Positions 39,101-43,964 are shown, numbered from the stretch's first letter. The stretch: 64,000 bases of DNA from Platynereis dumerilii (GCA_026936325.1 JAPTHN010000015.1:3808117-3872116); one strand, 5' to 3'. Notes: a model not told the origin generated them from the letters alone. Made by a program: numbers and translations.

Positions 39101-42100
39101 AGTGGTTTTAGGCCTTCTTCCTGGCCTGCCATTCAGCTGGCTTGGTTAATATGAATGACGTAGGGCTGGGTGGCCCCCCTCCCTCTCTCAAGCCCACTGT
39201 CAGGAGTGACCATTGGCCATGCAATGATGCATGGCAATCATACCTGTGTTTTTTGGTCTCTGTGGTCATTGACTGTAAACTGCTGCCATCTCTTGCATTT
39301 GATTAATTGCCATTTTGTTTACTTTTTGCCCAGCCTGACGTGGCCCCTTCCAAATAGTTCACAAGGGGTCGCTTTTAATTGTCCCATCTCTGAGGCCAAA
39401 GATTGAGAATGAATACTTGCTTTATTGGACTTTTGGTGGCATTAATGTGTGAGTGACAGTGTCAATGTGTATAAAAAATAAGGTTTGATATATAGATCAA
39501 ATAAAAAAAGTGCATGACTGTGGCCCTTTAACACGTCGATCAGATTTGTGATGATTTTTGTCTCTCAAACTTAATTGGCATTTCGTTCTTGGAAGACAGA
39601 ATGTGTGCATATCAGTCTTCTATTTATGAATTTACAGAACTTATTGATTTCAACATTGTGTAGATTGTACCTCCCTTTTGAGAATGCGACGGATTCTAAA
39701 ATAATGTAGGATCTCGCATAAATATTGCCAATTATGACCCCTTTAAATTTGATTTCTTGGCTGTTGCAGGAAGCCTTGAGTCTACAAAGAAGCAAGCAGC
39801 AGCTGGACGGCCTCGAATATCGAGCCTTGTGGTTGAGGATATTGAGGATTATGACGATTCAGATGATGATGACTTGGATTATGATGACAGTGACCAGGAT
39901 TCAGACTTCTCGTTATATGAAGACGACGAAGAATTGGACACGGATGAAGAACGCCAAGATGAAGAAGAAAAACACAAGAAACTGATGAAGAAGCAGTGTC
40001 TCCCTCGCAAATGCTTACCGGTCGGATGGGTCATCTCTGTCCTGGCAATTTTGACATCAGGTTTCTTCGTCATCCTCTACAGCATGGATTGGGGTGCGGA
40101 AAAGGCAAACGCTTGGCTCGTGTCTTACACCACTTCATTCTTCCAGTCTGTGCTGATTGTGGATCCCATCAAAGTCATAGCAATTGCTGCTTTCACTGCT
40201 TTGTTGGTGTGGAGAGCCAAACTGAGTGAAGCGCAGCACTCCAAGGATGGCTTGGATGAGGAAGAGGATGACAATGATAAAGGTAATTGTTGTCCTGTTG
40301 TCATTAATATTAGCTTTGCTTGATATACAACTACTCTCACATGCACAATGGGACAAACTTGCAGATGTCTTAAATTTTACATATCTTTGTACGTAGTTGT
40401 AATCAACAAAATAAGATAGCCGCTTTGGATGAGAGATTTCTTGTAGGCCTGTCTTATACCCTTGTGCCGTGAAATGACGGTGGAGATAATTTTGTATGTA
40501 AAGTTCACAAGATAGCGGTTGCACATCACAAGAAGGTTACTCATATCAGCTACAGGAAAAATGTTTCCTAACTTGCTGAATAGGATATACTGCTACGTAT
40601 GAGGGAAATTGTCACATGTGAGGGATATTGTAGTTTTATAAATTAAAAAATGTAATGGTTACTCATCTCAGTGGCATATCATTCTTGATATTATACAATG
40701 TCTGTAACTTTTGTGGTTTGGGATCAGTTTAATAATGGATGTTTCTTTTGCAGATGAATCAGAGTTGACTCCGGAAGAGATTGAGAAGCAGAGAAAGAGA
40801 GCAGTCTTAACACAAGCTGCAAAGGATATGGTCAAGTCTCTTGTGGCTCATGCCTTGTTGCTTTGGGTCTTGGTCTCTCTCAGCATCATGTGCAGCAGTT
40901 CTTCGGGATTCCAGATCAACAGAAATATCCATAATGTCTTTGTTAACAGCTTCAAGTCTATGGTATGTACAGATAACAAAAACTGTAGTTATTATAACAC
41001 CCCCTTTTATAAGACCAGTTCAATTTACATGCCTTTTGTCACATTCCTCACACACTAAGTAGTATTTTTTGTCCAATTTGCACCCCAAGGAGAGAGTGCT
41101 CTGAGCGCACATTTGAAAGAACACTTCATGAACGGCCATTGAAGGGCAGTCTTAATTTTTGTATTGATTTCATAGCAGTAATTTAATATCTCAAAGTTTA
41201 ACTTACATTACACTAAGAACTCTTCCTTATAAATGGTAATTCAGATCACTATCATTTATCAAATACCATATTGGCTCGTTCCTCTGCCTCCCTCGAGGTA
41301 TCCTGCTCGCCAGTAGACCCAGTTTTCATACATAACAGGTCTGTTGTGATCTGCTGTTGCGTATTTATAACTATAAGCATTCCAGGAAATATTAAAATTT
41401 CAGGCGACTTCAAAAGGAGGATTTTTTGATTGGCTACATAATGAGTTCATCCCCAATTACTTTGTGGAGAAAGATTATGCTGGCAATGATCTCCGTTGGG
41501 AAGACAAGCTCTACACAACTGATTTTCAGTCACACCGAGTGGGACCAGCAAGACTGCGGCAAGTCAGAATCAAACCAAGAGGTACAGATACATTGTAGTT
41601 GCAAGCAATCCATCTGTTTGTTTTTAATGTGATTCCATTTTAATCTCTAAGACATACCTATGATCTACCTCATACTGTATTAAGTGTTTTGTATTGCAGA
41701 GAGATGTCAAGGTGGACTGAGTTGGAAGAATGATCGCAGCTGCTACGGAACCTATTCGTTGGCAGATGAATCAGAGGACACCTTTGGAATAGCTTTGGAA
41801 AACATCACCAACAGAAATGCTTTACTTACATCAGCCTCTTGGAGCTACAACACCAGTCTTGAATTGGACAGCCTTCCAATCTGGGGGCACTTGTCAGTGT
41901 ACGGCGGTGGAGGGTTTGCTGCCTCGCTGGACGTGAATCGCGACATATCCATCGACATTCTGAATGAGCTTAATGAATATCGTTGGCTCGATCGTCAGAC
42001 AAGAGCAGTCTTCCTAGAGTTCAGTCTCTTCAATGCTAACGTTGGAATGCTTACTTACATAACACTCCTTGCCGAAATGCCCAATTCAGGAGCAGCTATA

Positions 42101-43284
42101 ACATTCACCAAGATCCAGCCGTTCAAAGTGTATTCTGCAGGACTATCCTCCATACACCTGGTCATCTGTGCTGCCATCTTTCTCATCTATGTCATCTACT
42201 ATATTGTCAGTTTCTTCATTGGAATTTGTAAGCATAAACGGAAACATTTTACAAAGGTAAGTTCAACTTTATAGTTTGATGTAATTTCATCTTCATAAAC
42301 TTTTGATGCAGAATATCTAGGTGTAAATGGAGATATGAGAGCATCTCCGTTATTTTTATTTTCTATGCTGCACATCATCAATCTTCTTCATTGATAGTTT
42401 CCTTTATAGTAATCATACTATTCCCTAACACTTTCGTCATGTTTGAAAATTTGTTATGTGAAGATTGCCTGTTATAATTTTGTAATAAGGAAGCCTAGCT
42501 TGTTATGGATGTTACACTTGACACGTTCAATAAGGAAGTTAAATTTAATCACAAATAATCTAAATTTAATTCTGCATTGAATTTTTTGAGATTAGGTAAT
42601 TTTATTTTGTTGTTTTGTTGGTAATTACAGGTGATGACTTGGTTCAACTTGGTCTTCATCATAACTGCGATGGGGATGATAGTATTCTTCGCCCTAAGGA
42701 CAATCGCCCTAAATATCACCATGGACAAACTGAAAGAGGACAAGACTAAATTTGTTAGCTTTGCCTATGTGGCTGCCCTTGATGCCTCTTTCAGGTATTG
42801 TGTAGCCTTCACCTTATCCCTTGCAATCATCAAACTCATCTTCTTGTTGAAGTTGTACAGGAGAATCTCTCAATTAATGTTGACCCTAAGGAAATCTATC
42901 AAACCTTTGGCGTCCGTTTTAGTCGCTCTGAGTATTATGGTCTTATCATACGCTTTCTACGCGTATTTGTACTTGAGTCCGAACCTGGAGAAATACCACA
43001 CGATCATCTCGTCTATTGAATCCATGGTCGGCATGGCTCTCGGATCGTTCGATGTCATGGAGATGTTCCAAGTTAACCCTTACTTCACTTGGTTCTTCTT
43101 CACGACCTACATCATCCTAATGAACTTCATCATGCTCAGTATTCTCATCACGGTCATCATGGACAGTCATTACGAGTTCAAGGATCACCAGCCGGAATGG
43201 CATGAGCACGAGGTCATCGATTACTTCGTGAAATCTGTCTTCAGAGGATTGCAGAAGACTGCCGTCACCGATGCATCACTCTGA
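5029..43284 (+). CDS. Polycystin-1/REJ-like receptor-channel with EGF, FN2 and F5/8C ectodomain (5' incomplete)
   Basis: This is a 48-exon gene that I assembled by matching splice sites and phases. The exons sum to 9701 nt, which with the one missing 5' base gives exactly 3233 codons plus a stop at 43282-43284. The ectodomain carries three copies of a recurring module, twelve EGF-like repeats, one fibronectin type II domain and one F5/8C-type domain, followed by a REJ region. After it come a degenerate GPS, TM1, PLAT, further helices, a polycystin domain and a channel core, the order known for polycystin-1 and sea urchin REJ proteins. Such proteins are plasma-membrane receptors that signal or conduct cations; this is inferred from the family. 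Nearly all ectodomain introns are phase 1, as expected for shuffled modules. The signal peptide exon is missing. The short C-terminus has no EF hand or coiled coil. A PKD repeat run and a C-type lectin were not found. Confidence 0.9.
5272..5602 (+). repeat. Dispersed repeat family A, copy 2
   Basis: This is the most complete copy, running from cacccccatgagcac to gtgccccttggg in the first intron of the receptor gene. It contains the shared words gcaatgttgcaacaacg, cacaacattgtgag and ccaattagcaacgttgtg. The two ends resemble inverted versions of each other (cccattgagc-like and gccccttggg-like), which suits a TIR element. Confidence 0.7.
7011..7484 (+). CDS. EGF-like repeats 1 and 2
   Basis: Two symmetrical phase 1-1 exons, 7011-7136 and 7365-7484, each encode one six-cysteine EGF-like repeat. 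Repeat 1 reads [24 protein letters not shown] and repeat 2 [19 protein letters not shown]. No calcium-binding D-x-D/N-E signature precedes them. The acceptor of exon 7011 is ccaag, and the one of 7365 is ttcag. Confidence 0.85.
7741..7763. repeat. (TA)n microsatellite
   Basis: A short uninterrupted run of alternating T and A lies in the intron between EGF 2 and the fibronectin type II exon. Confidence 0.8.
7981..8148 (+). CDS. Fibronectin type II-like domain
   Basis: A single phase 1-1 exon of 56 codons encodes [18 protein letters not shown], then W..SARC and W.TC. The C-x2-PF-x-Y-x-G-x-x-Y-x-x-C core and four cysteines are those of the FN2 fold, a collagen- or glycan-binding module known from fibronectin, MMP-2/9 and mannose receptors. 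FN2 next to EGF repeats in a polycystin-like receptor is unusual. The call rests on motif spacing alone. Confidence 0.75.
8364..8535 (+). repeat. Dispersed repeat family A, copy 3 (partial)
   Basis: This 5'-truncated copy holds cacaatgttgtg, ccaattagccatgttg and a terminal accccttgg edge. It lies immediately upstream of the acceptor of EGF 3. Confidence 0.6.
8570..8701 (+). CDS. EGF-like repeat 3
   Basis: A phase 1-1 exon of 44 codons encodes [14 protein letters not shown], then [17 protein letters not shown]. All six cysteines and the CQNGG motif typical of Notch-type EGF repeats are present. Confidence 0.9.
9084..18465 (+). CDS. F5/8C-type (fucolectin-like) domain, split by a 8.9-kb intron
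   Basis: Exon 9084-9305 begins [14 protein letters not shown] and carries the VDG motif. Exon 18235-18465 begins [10 protein letters not shown] and ends with [12 protein letters not shown]. Joined in phase 1 they form a discoidin-like domain of about 150 residues of the fucolectin/tachylectin type: the NLA..K..A.S start, a VDG loop and the C-terminal LCE-EV strand are all seen. Such domains bind fucose or other glycans, or lipids. The splitting intron carries the LINE at about 10046-16198, so splicing must remove it for the domain to form. Confidence 0.85.
9306..9974. other. Intron sequence left of the LINE
   Basis: The first part of the large intron begins with donor gtgagt. I see no exon or clear repeat in it apart from AT-rich stretches. 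It ends where the left arm of the inverted repeat begins. Confidence 0.5.
9975..10045 (+). repeat. Left arm of inverted repeat flanking the LINE
   Basis: Contains taataagaccaaatgg, ggtggtattttgagatgtac and tgaagatat. The reverse complement of 16191-16262 has the same blocks in the same order. The arms therefore face each other across the LINE. The likeliest reading is an older palindromic MITE into whose tip the LINE inserted. Confidence 0.75.
10087..10094 (+). promoter_or_regulatory. CRE-like palindrome TGACGTCA in LINE 5' UTR
   Basis: A perfect 8-bp CREB/ATF consensus lies 68 bp upstream of the first ATG of ORF1. LINEs need an internal promoter in the 5' UTR, so this site could contribute to it; that is inference. 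Two more identical sites lie beyond the right arm at 16369 and 16386. Confidence 0.45.
10162..11682 (+). CDS. LINE ORF1: acidic N-terminus, NADAR domain, SGNH-hydrolase-like domain
   Basis: The start is the first ATG of the frame, giving 506 residues. Residues 1-150 are acidic and contain a doubled motif (DLSSM..E.P.VIPETQ, about 61-101). Residues 160-302 are a NADAR domain: [17 protein letters not shown]-x-S-A-E-V-A-Y-Q, [19 protein letters not shown] and [11 protein letters not shown] align block by block with E. coli YbiA. The family cleaves N-glycosidic bonds, and members reverse guanine ADP-ribosylation. The Lys that usually follows the E..YQ motif is replaced by Met. Residues 339-490 resemble SGNH esterases (VFGNSN with Ser347, DNLHL with Asp482/His485), as found in ORF1 of CR1/L3-type LINEs. 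No RRM or zinc knuckle is seen. NADAR fused to an ORF1 is unexpected to me. Confidence 0.85.
   Translation: MTSRMSLVDIVFTPARVLRKSVRQLRKKLQTTVPENSDVSSIVVEDSTVTFESQTLDDADLSSMEEPDVIPETQFESTLTDTDLSSMSVEGPSVIPETQLNSCVTVEGDWEPSTSDDESEVSSLLVSRLAATMTVSPYPTEPPQAIGTIESNRGPTLGQKEILLFRGPKNPLSAFFLHPIRWRNRNYISAEVAYQHEMFLHHNLSPSAHRELLRCRSSHDAKRVASKHVPKCNKAWESIRFPVMEEICTVKLRQCNAFKIALRRSGDAFLIHNTETDDVWGCGMNLRGRNMMGQILMNVRKLDSEFQHDFPALPSRKQEHSSVPQHLPESTKAPAKRKHKVLVFGNSNVRGIAKGIIDRGLDGTAFVYPGQTLSQLKGRTESIAKALHHDKPDAILIHAGDIEVRDASTSVPTIAHAMSEITSDLRSRFPGTRIILSGLPSVPGKRRLNERITQVNEHFAFICRNNGNHAYLCNKSAKLQRDNLHLTMRSRDNIAWTTTCHVKKCV
11683..12093 (+). other. Inter-ORF region with a probable ORF2 N-terminal extension broken by a frameshift
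   Basis: A frame overlapping the last residues of ORF1 (from 11675) stays open to 11980 and shows protein-like composition. It contains [14 protein letters not shown], similar to [15 protein letters not shown] near the start of ORF2. Near a run of six T at about 11899 the ORF2 frame becomes open (after a TAG just before it) and runs on into ORF2. A one-base slip there would explain the break. The region is therefore probably coding in the intact family, with ORF2 overlapping ORF1 in another frame. Confidence 0.55.
12094..15687 (+). CDS. LINE ORF2: APE endonuclease and reverse transcriptase
   Basis: The first ATG is at 12094, though the open frame extends further upstream. The APE-type endonuclease begins with VWNIQGLGD (12202), followed by LFVET, GDFNART (about 12636) and SDHRPLVF (about 12982). 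These are the catalytic Asn/Glu/Asp/His positions of the family. The reverse transcriptase follows, with [10 protein letters not shown] (13798), FVDFSKAFD (14176), [13 protein letters not shown] (14353) and the catalytic YADD at 14473-14484. Near the C-terminus (15451-15510) is a CKRC...EFHCLMRC motif, the zinc-knuckle-like element of many CR1-group LINEs. The frame is intact over about 1198 codons with no internal stop. The enzyme nicks target DNA and copies the element RNA there. Confidence 0.92.
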   Translation: MPDFIAHGVNILNDHTISNDVAKAENIQSSKNLSIMVWNIQGLGDKLSNQEFLKQIESNDIILFVETMKLDSYKPTLKSHTYFHVQRKFQHPRARKPAGGIGLLVCSKLYESGIVSVAKKSDFAVWLKIRQSGHHDLYLAVIYIPPLDSSSTISSFQDNNAFHLLQDEITHFSKIGGVGLCGDFNARTGRLSDFINTVGNSKHSVLPKYCEPVSLIFPPHDRHSDDSKVNRYGRELLQLCKSSDMRIMNGYFDRNVSTGTFTCYTSNGKSLIDYLVCDEQFYQDLHSFCIGPLNSDSDHRPLVFTVNVSTDDEFDNVPNSIAHHVNHGSEGNTVKFYRYKFHLQTAVRLMPTLTDDHCLSLYDTFLDCIVSDTGVDTAVSALYGLLDTAISKNFKKKYLRKSIDTFPKNEWFDSECKFLKREVNDFSKNNDLNSSTNLEKYNTLKKKYRSTTQRKKREYQNRIRTQLSTMECNNPQEYWKFWDSLKRNNRVTFTNDITLSAFETYFSGIQSPPVTAQQKFDMHFLKSIEEYMNTYDSTSKTCPFITDAPITYQEVKIELRNLKLGKAPGIDGISNEFYKYLSDYLTEPLTVLYNYIWESGIYPEKWAEGIIQPLHKKGSHAEPDNYRKLTLMACMGKLFESIVNKRLVFQEEATNSIDPHQFGFCKGRRTSDNVFIIDTLMSYHKYKKKKLFITFVDFSKAFDFVSRTFLYYKLIKKGYGGRLLRVIQSMFSKSGARVRWQGQLGSNIDSTHGVLQGGIVSPKLFNLYLSDMNEYLDQNNGIAINNVTFTHLLYADDLVLVSDSVTGMQKHLDDLAAYCKKWHLLINSEKSKIMVVQPSRRQLTNEISHKFSIDGDELEVVQSYKYLGHIISSTGKIYDMMHDHLTSQAQKAMHALKEHVKSTVGYLPANVYLKMFDSHIMPILEYHSEIWFSLKEIDKLEKIQLHFLKNLLGVRLQTSTVAVLADTGRFQLLYRQQAAAIKYWERLKTGNCALLLRECHDIQTYLLQKKQPCWLSRIHKLFGNLTVNPNDNPNVNILIARLYDQAKSKMLADINDSNKNPKLRTYKLFKKDMRLEPYLNMNLPRCLYQSIARFRLSSHNLHIELGRHKRPYIEAGERLCKRCNSDQVEDEFHCLMRCEKWDMLRTNLFEVASKKIENFLIFHPKEQFLSILCDKDCEVNFALSKYLATVLKTDNIV
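15688..16198 (+). other. LINE 3' UTR with internal tandem duplication
   Basis: The tract is very AT-rich. A segment of about 60 bp (aattatgtttcaataatag... at 15891-15950) recurs at 16022-16082 with few changes. It ends with aataaaa at about 16175 and a short TA-rich tail instead of poly(A). A repetitive 3' end of this kind is typical of CR1/L2-type elements. Confidence 0.65.
16191..16262 (-). repeat. Right arm of inverted repeat flanking the LINE
   Basis: Read on the minus strand it gives aataagaccaaatgg, ggtggtattttgagatgtac and tgaagatat, matching 9975-10045. The innermost block overlaps the last bases that I assign to the LINE, so the exact boundary is uncertain. Confidence 0.75.
16363..16396. 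promoter_or_regulatory. Palindrome with two CRE-like TGACGTCA sites
   Basis: An almost perfect inverted repeat (ttgtgacgtca / tgacgtcacaa around atggccat) holds CREB/ATF consensus octamers at 16369-16376 and 16386-16393. It lies just outside the right inverted-repeat arm. It could be part of the older fold-back element or an intronic regulatory site. Confidence 0.4.
16397..18013. other. Intron sequence right of the LINE, with low-complexity repeats
   Basis: No exon is supported here. It holds several ataccacatg/catgtggtat inverted words at 16436-16515 and an imperfect tandem array (16700-17075). A (TATC)n tract at about 17990-18013 is preceded by gaactgggcttagagg, which recurs inverted near 4780. 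The latter pair looks like the 3' end of a SINE-like family with a TATC tail. Confidence 0.5.
16700..17075. repeat. Imperfect tandem repeat (ctcaaccaaactcagcttcc units)
   Basis: About 18-25 bp pyrimidine/A-rich units repeat with variation. A longer unit of about 55 bp (ttaactaaactctgaatccc...) is then duplicated at 16976 and 17027. Frames open through it are low-complexity and not credible as genes. Confidence 0.65.
18014..18182 (+). repeat. Dispersed repeat family A, copy 4 (partial)
   Basis: A truncated copy directly follows the (TATC)n tract. It has gtggcaacattgtcac, ccaacaattagcaacgttgtg and a gcccctt edge, and ends 52 bp before the acceptor of the second F5/8C exon. Confidence 0.65.
18505..18660 (-). 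repeat. tRNA-like A-box fragments, possible SINE pieces
   Basis: On the minus strand tagctcaactggttagat (18512-18530) resembles a tRNA A box. A second version (tagttcaactggttagat, about 18630-18650) follows. No B box lies at the right distance downstream, so these are fragments at best. Confidence 0.35.
18819..19014. mobile_element. Fold-back MITE, about 196 bp
   Basis: The ends are inverted copies: aataacactact...tatgctgtttgaat on the left, and attcaaacagcata...agtagtgttatt on the right. Arms of about 45 bp enclose a spacer with gcagcacgag repeats. There is no coding capacity. Confidence 0.75.
19105..19212. mobile_element. Small palindromic MITE
   Basis: Inverted arms ggcagaaatcat...atgcc and ggcat...atgatttctgcc close into a hairpin of about 108 bp. 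It ends 28 bp before the acceptor of EGF 4. Confidence 0.65.
19241..19348 (+). CDS. EGF-like repeat 4
   Basis: A phase 1-1 exon of 36 codons encodes [14 protein letters not shown], then [16 protein letters not shown] with all six cysteines. It follows the F5/8C domain directly. Confidence 0.9.
19698..21883 (+). CDS. Ectodomain module copy 2 (three exons)
   Basis: Exons 19698-19841, 20666-20838 and 21709-21883 join in phases 1-1, 1-0 and 0-1. The encoded 164 residues include [31 protein letters not shown] and [12 protein letters not shown]. The G-x-V-F/Y-G-x-x-Y strand parallels copies 1 and 3. The module is cysteine-free, unlike the others. Its identity is not known to me. Confidence 0.75.
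20212..20322. mobile_element. Small palindromic MITE
   Basis: Inverted arms ccggttattcacc...caatatgtg and cacatattg...ggtgaataacct enclose a GC-rich loop (gctcgggctgacgccctcgc). It lies in the intron between the first two exons of module copy 2. Confidence 0.65.
22406..23401. mobile_element. TIR-bounded tandem-repeat element with GC-rich minisatellite
   Basis: The ends are accttcagcga and tcgctgaaggt. Inside are a GC-rich gtcgggcgtccgggcg minisatellite (22456-22520) and four to five diverged tandem units of about 155 bp. Each unit carries a variant of acacatat.gcctat and ttgtgccttttgatgg. The region is non-coding; the frames that cross it are translations of the repeat. Confidence 0.65.
23759..25977 (+). 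CDS. EGF-like repeats 5 to 9
   Basis: Five phase 1-1 exons each encode one six-cysteine repeat: 23759-23881 ([14 protein letters not shown]), 24409-24528 ([15 protein letters not shown]), 24950-25069 ([15 protein letters not shown]), 25367-25477 ([14 protein letters not shown]) and 25861-25977 ([14 protein letters not shown]). All exon lengths are multiples of three, so single repeats could be skipped without breaking the frame. Repeat 5 uses the donor gtttgt. Confidence 0.9.
23971..24271 (-). repeat. Dispersed repeat family A, copy 5 (inverted)
   Basis: Begins ccaaggggcacacaacg and ends gcaattcccattggg, the reverse complement of the plus-strand copies at 4323 and 5272. It lies in the intron after EGF 5. 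Confidence 0.7.
26554..26830. repeat. Polypyrimidine minisatellite (ttctgttctttcc)n
   Basis: About twenty imperfect units of 10-15 bp, almost purely C and T on the plus strand, lie 50 bp upstream of the EGF 10 acceptor. Frames open in several phases reflect the repeat and are not genes. Confidence 0.85.
26881..27159 (+). CDS. EGF-like repeat 10 with mucin-like Thr/Ser insert
   Basis: This 93-codon exon is more than twice the length of its neighbours. It starts [14 protein letters not shown] and ends [17 protein letters not shown], so all six cysteines are kept. Between cysteines 3 and 4 lies an insert of about 55 residues rich in Thr and Ser ([17 protein letters not shown] and more). The insert would be a candidate for O-glycosylation and for bulging out of the EGF fold. 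The acceptor is cttag. Confidence 0.85.
27390..27718 (+). CDS. EGF-like repeats 11 and 12
   Basis: Exons 27390-27509 ([14 protein letters not shown], then [15 protein letters not shown]) and 27602-27718 ([14 protein letters not shown], then [14 protein letters not shown]) are both phase 1-1. They close the EGF array before the third module. Confidence 0.9.
28131..28913 (+). CDS. Ectodomain module copy 3 (two exons)
   Basis: Exons 28131-28292 and 28602-28913, both phase 1-1, encode 158 residues. [11 protein letters not shown], then [16 protein letters not shown] parallels [12 protein letters not shown] of copy 1, and [13 protein letters not shown] parallels the AYGVHYPQ strand. It sits immediately before the REJ region. 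Confidence 0.75.
29234..32700 (+). CDS. REJ (receptor for egg jelly) region
   Basis: Exons 29234-29316, 29605-29786, 30087-30278, 30521-30754, 31337-31524, 31774-31947 and 32441-32700 join in matching phases. They encode about 440 residues typical of REJ domains: [33 protein letters not shown] and repeated Ig/FN3-like strands. The REJ region is shared by polycystin-1, PKDREJ and sea urchin REJ proteins and supports the GPS region. The F5/8C, FN2 and EGF modules precede it instead of the PKD repeats of vertebrate polycystin-1. Confidence 0.8.
32059..32346. mobile_element. MITE with TAGTGTTGC terminal inverted repeats
   Basis: The left end is ctagtgttgcc and the right end gcaacactag. The 288-bp element fills most of the intron before the last REJ exon, contains mirrored ggtccag/ctggacc words and does not code. 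Confidence 0.65.
33258..36248 (+). CDS. Juxtamembrane stalk between REJ and GPS, with furin-like site
   Basis: Exons 33258-33407, 33492-33536, 33650-33781, 33937-34027, 34191-34357, 34590-34817, 35309-35569, 35693-35882 and 36112-36248 encode the Ala/Lys-rich helical and later beta-rich stalk that corresponds in position to the GAIN region of the family. The last exon begins [11 protein letters not shown] (RRRKR at 36120-36134), a good furin-type site. It ends with [16 protein letters not shown], the start of the GPS motif. The exon of only 45 nt (33492-33536) could equally begin at 33495. Confidence 0.75.
34455..34580. repeat. (GAT)n-rich microsatellite abutting a splice acceptor
   Basis: A GATGAT/GACAAT array reaches to within about 10 bp of the exon at 34590, so the usual polypyrimidine tract is reduced to ccaattccag. 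It translates to Met- or Ile-rich frames that are not genes. Confidence 0.85.
36453..36692 (+). CDS. Degenerate GPS motif and first transmembrane helix
   Basis: The exon continues the GPS begun at 36217. Cysteines remain in KCEAW, VKCKL and GASC. The expected GC is GE, and the cleavage tripeptide HL(T/S) is absent where KKQKTFGAS stands. [19 protein letters not shown] is TM1, followed by ARR on the cytoplasmic side. In the family the GPS is cut autocatalytically just before Thr/Ser; here that looks unlikely. Phase 0 at both ends. Confidence 0.8.
36860..38514 (+). CDS. PLAT domain and transmembrane helices 2 and 3
   Basis: Exons 36860-37030, 37435-37595 and 38088-38514 join in phases 0-0, 0-2 and 2-0. 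The PLAT (lipoxygenase-like beta-barrel) reads [44 protein letters not shown] and [10 protein letters not shown]. In polycystins it sits in the first cytoplasmic loop and binds lipids and partner proteins. After it come [18 protein letters not shown] (TM2) and [19 protein letters not shown] (TM3). Confidence 0.85.
37745..37860. repeat. Tandem repeat, actgtgatatggtaac units
   Basis: About eight near-identical units of 14-15 bp lie in the intron between the second and third PLAT exons. There are no spacers between units. Confidence 0.9.
38737..40282 (+). CDS. Very acidic cytoplasmic loop and helices 4 and 5
   Basis: Exons 38737-38914 and 39770-40282 join in phase 1. The first 130 or so residues are dominated by Asp and Glu ([36 protein letters not shown]) with scattered Tyr and Ser. 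The hydrophobic stretches [20 protein letters not shown] and [15 protein letters not shown] follow, then another acidic patch (DEEEDDNDK). By topology the acidic part faces the cytosol between TM3 and TM4. It could bind Ca2+ or basic partners; that is inference. Confidence 0.8.
38966..39531. mobile_element. TTAA-flanked MITE candidate
   Basis: The left end ttaaaggcacac and the right end ggccctttaa are imperfect inverted copies, with TTAA at both edges, as in piggyBac-type insertions. It lies in the intron between the two acidic-loop exons and does not code. Confidence 0.45.
40754..41581 (+). CDS. Helix 6 and start of polycystin (TOP) domain
   Basis: Exons 40754-40962 and 41404-41581 join in phase 0. 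The first gives [17 protein letters not shown] and the helix [20 protein letters not shown], with the second continuing [13 protein letters not shown] and [14 protein letters not shown]. In polycystins the large extracellular domain begins right after this helix, with a similar G-P-x-R-L-R-Q motif. Confidence 0.8.
41700..42256 (+). CDS. Polycystin (TOP) extracellular domain and next helix
   Basis: One exon carries [16 protein letters not shown], a Y..G..GF segment, [22 protein letters not shown] and [16 protein letters not shown]. These are the conserved blocks of the polycystin domain that stabilises channel assembly in PKD1/PKD2 families. [19 protein letters not shown] is the following helix, ending in CKHKRKH. 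Confidence 0.88.
42631..43284 (+). CDS. Channel core helices and short C-terminus
   Basis: The last exon encodes 217 residues: [51 protein letters not shown], a pore-like [15 protein letters not shown] and the final helix [20 protein letters not shown]. Only about 40 residues follow. They lack the coiled coil of polycystin-1 and the EF hand of polycystin-2. The TGA stop is at 43282-43284. Confidence 0.9.
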   Translation: MMTWFNLVFIITAMGMIVFFALRTIALNITMDKLKEDKTKFVSFAYVAALDASFRYCVAFTLSLAIIKLIFLLKLYRRISQLMLTLRKSIKPLASVLVALSIMVLSYAFYAYLYLSPNLEKYHTIISSIESMVGMALGSFDVMEMFQVNPYFTWFFFTTYIILMNFIMLSILITVIMDSHYEFKDHQPEWHEHEVIDYFVKSVFRGLQKTAVTDASL

Positions 43285-43910
43285 TAGCGATAAATCACTT
43301 CTCCATGCCGCATATTTTAAATTTATCAGTAATGAACTGTGATATTAATGTGTAATTTAATTTCTATTTGGGCTAAAATCTGTATGAACAAACGCTACTT
43401 GTAGTTATCCTACTACTGCAGTTAGAGATTATTTGTGCACTATGATCAGAGATGATTTGCCACACATGTCTATTGCTTTACACTATTAACGGATATAATA
43501 AGATGGAAATCAGATAAAGCAACGGTTATTGACCTGTCACAAGATTCATAATGCCTGCCTCTAGAGAAACTGTTCACTGTAAATATAAGAATTGTTCATT
43601 ATTATCCATCCATTAGTTATGTATCCTTCAGCTTTTCTTTTTTGCCCGAGACCATGTGCATGTCATGCTGAGGCTGTGTGTGGCTCTTGTTTGGCAATTC
43701 AGTTGAAGATCACCAAAGTAAACGGTAATCAGTAAGATGCACAGGCTTAAAATAATTGTTTGTTACTGGTTCAGTAATCTTCTGTCAAACACAAGGATAT
43801 GATACAAAACCACCTCAATATGACATCATGCTCTCAGTCAATGAAGTGATTTTGAAGGATTCATCATGCATAGTTAATGGATGGATAATAAATCATTTGC
43901 TGAAAATAAT
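43285..43910 (+). other. 3' UTR of the receptor gene
   Basis: About 620 bp from the stop to just past the first AATAAA hexamer (43887-43892). No repeat or second frame is apparent. Confidence 0.55.
43887..43892 (+). terminator. Poly(A) signal AATAAA of the receptor gene
   Basis: This is the first canonical hexamer I see after the stop codon. The signal of the opposing gene lies only 73 bp further on. Confidence 0.55.
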
Positions 43911-43964
43911 GTATTCTTGCATTGCAAATTGAATAACCAAGTAAAGTTGTCAAAATTACACATC

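Larger units (their letters stand above)
27719..42630. other. Introns longer than 300 bp in the 3' half of the receptor gene
   Basis: The introns at 27719-28130, 28293-28601, 28914-29233, 29787-30086, 30755-31336, 32701-33257, 34818-35308, 40283-40753, 40963-41403 and 42257-42630 show no exon, RNA gene or clear repeat to me. Apart from splice signals they are AT-rich and unremarkable. Confidence 0.6.
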
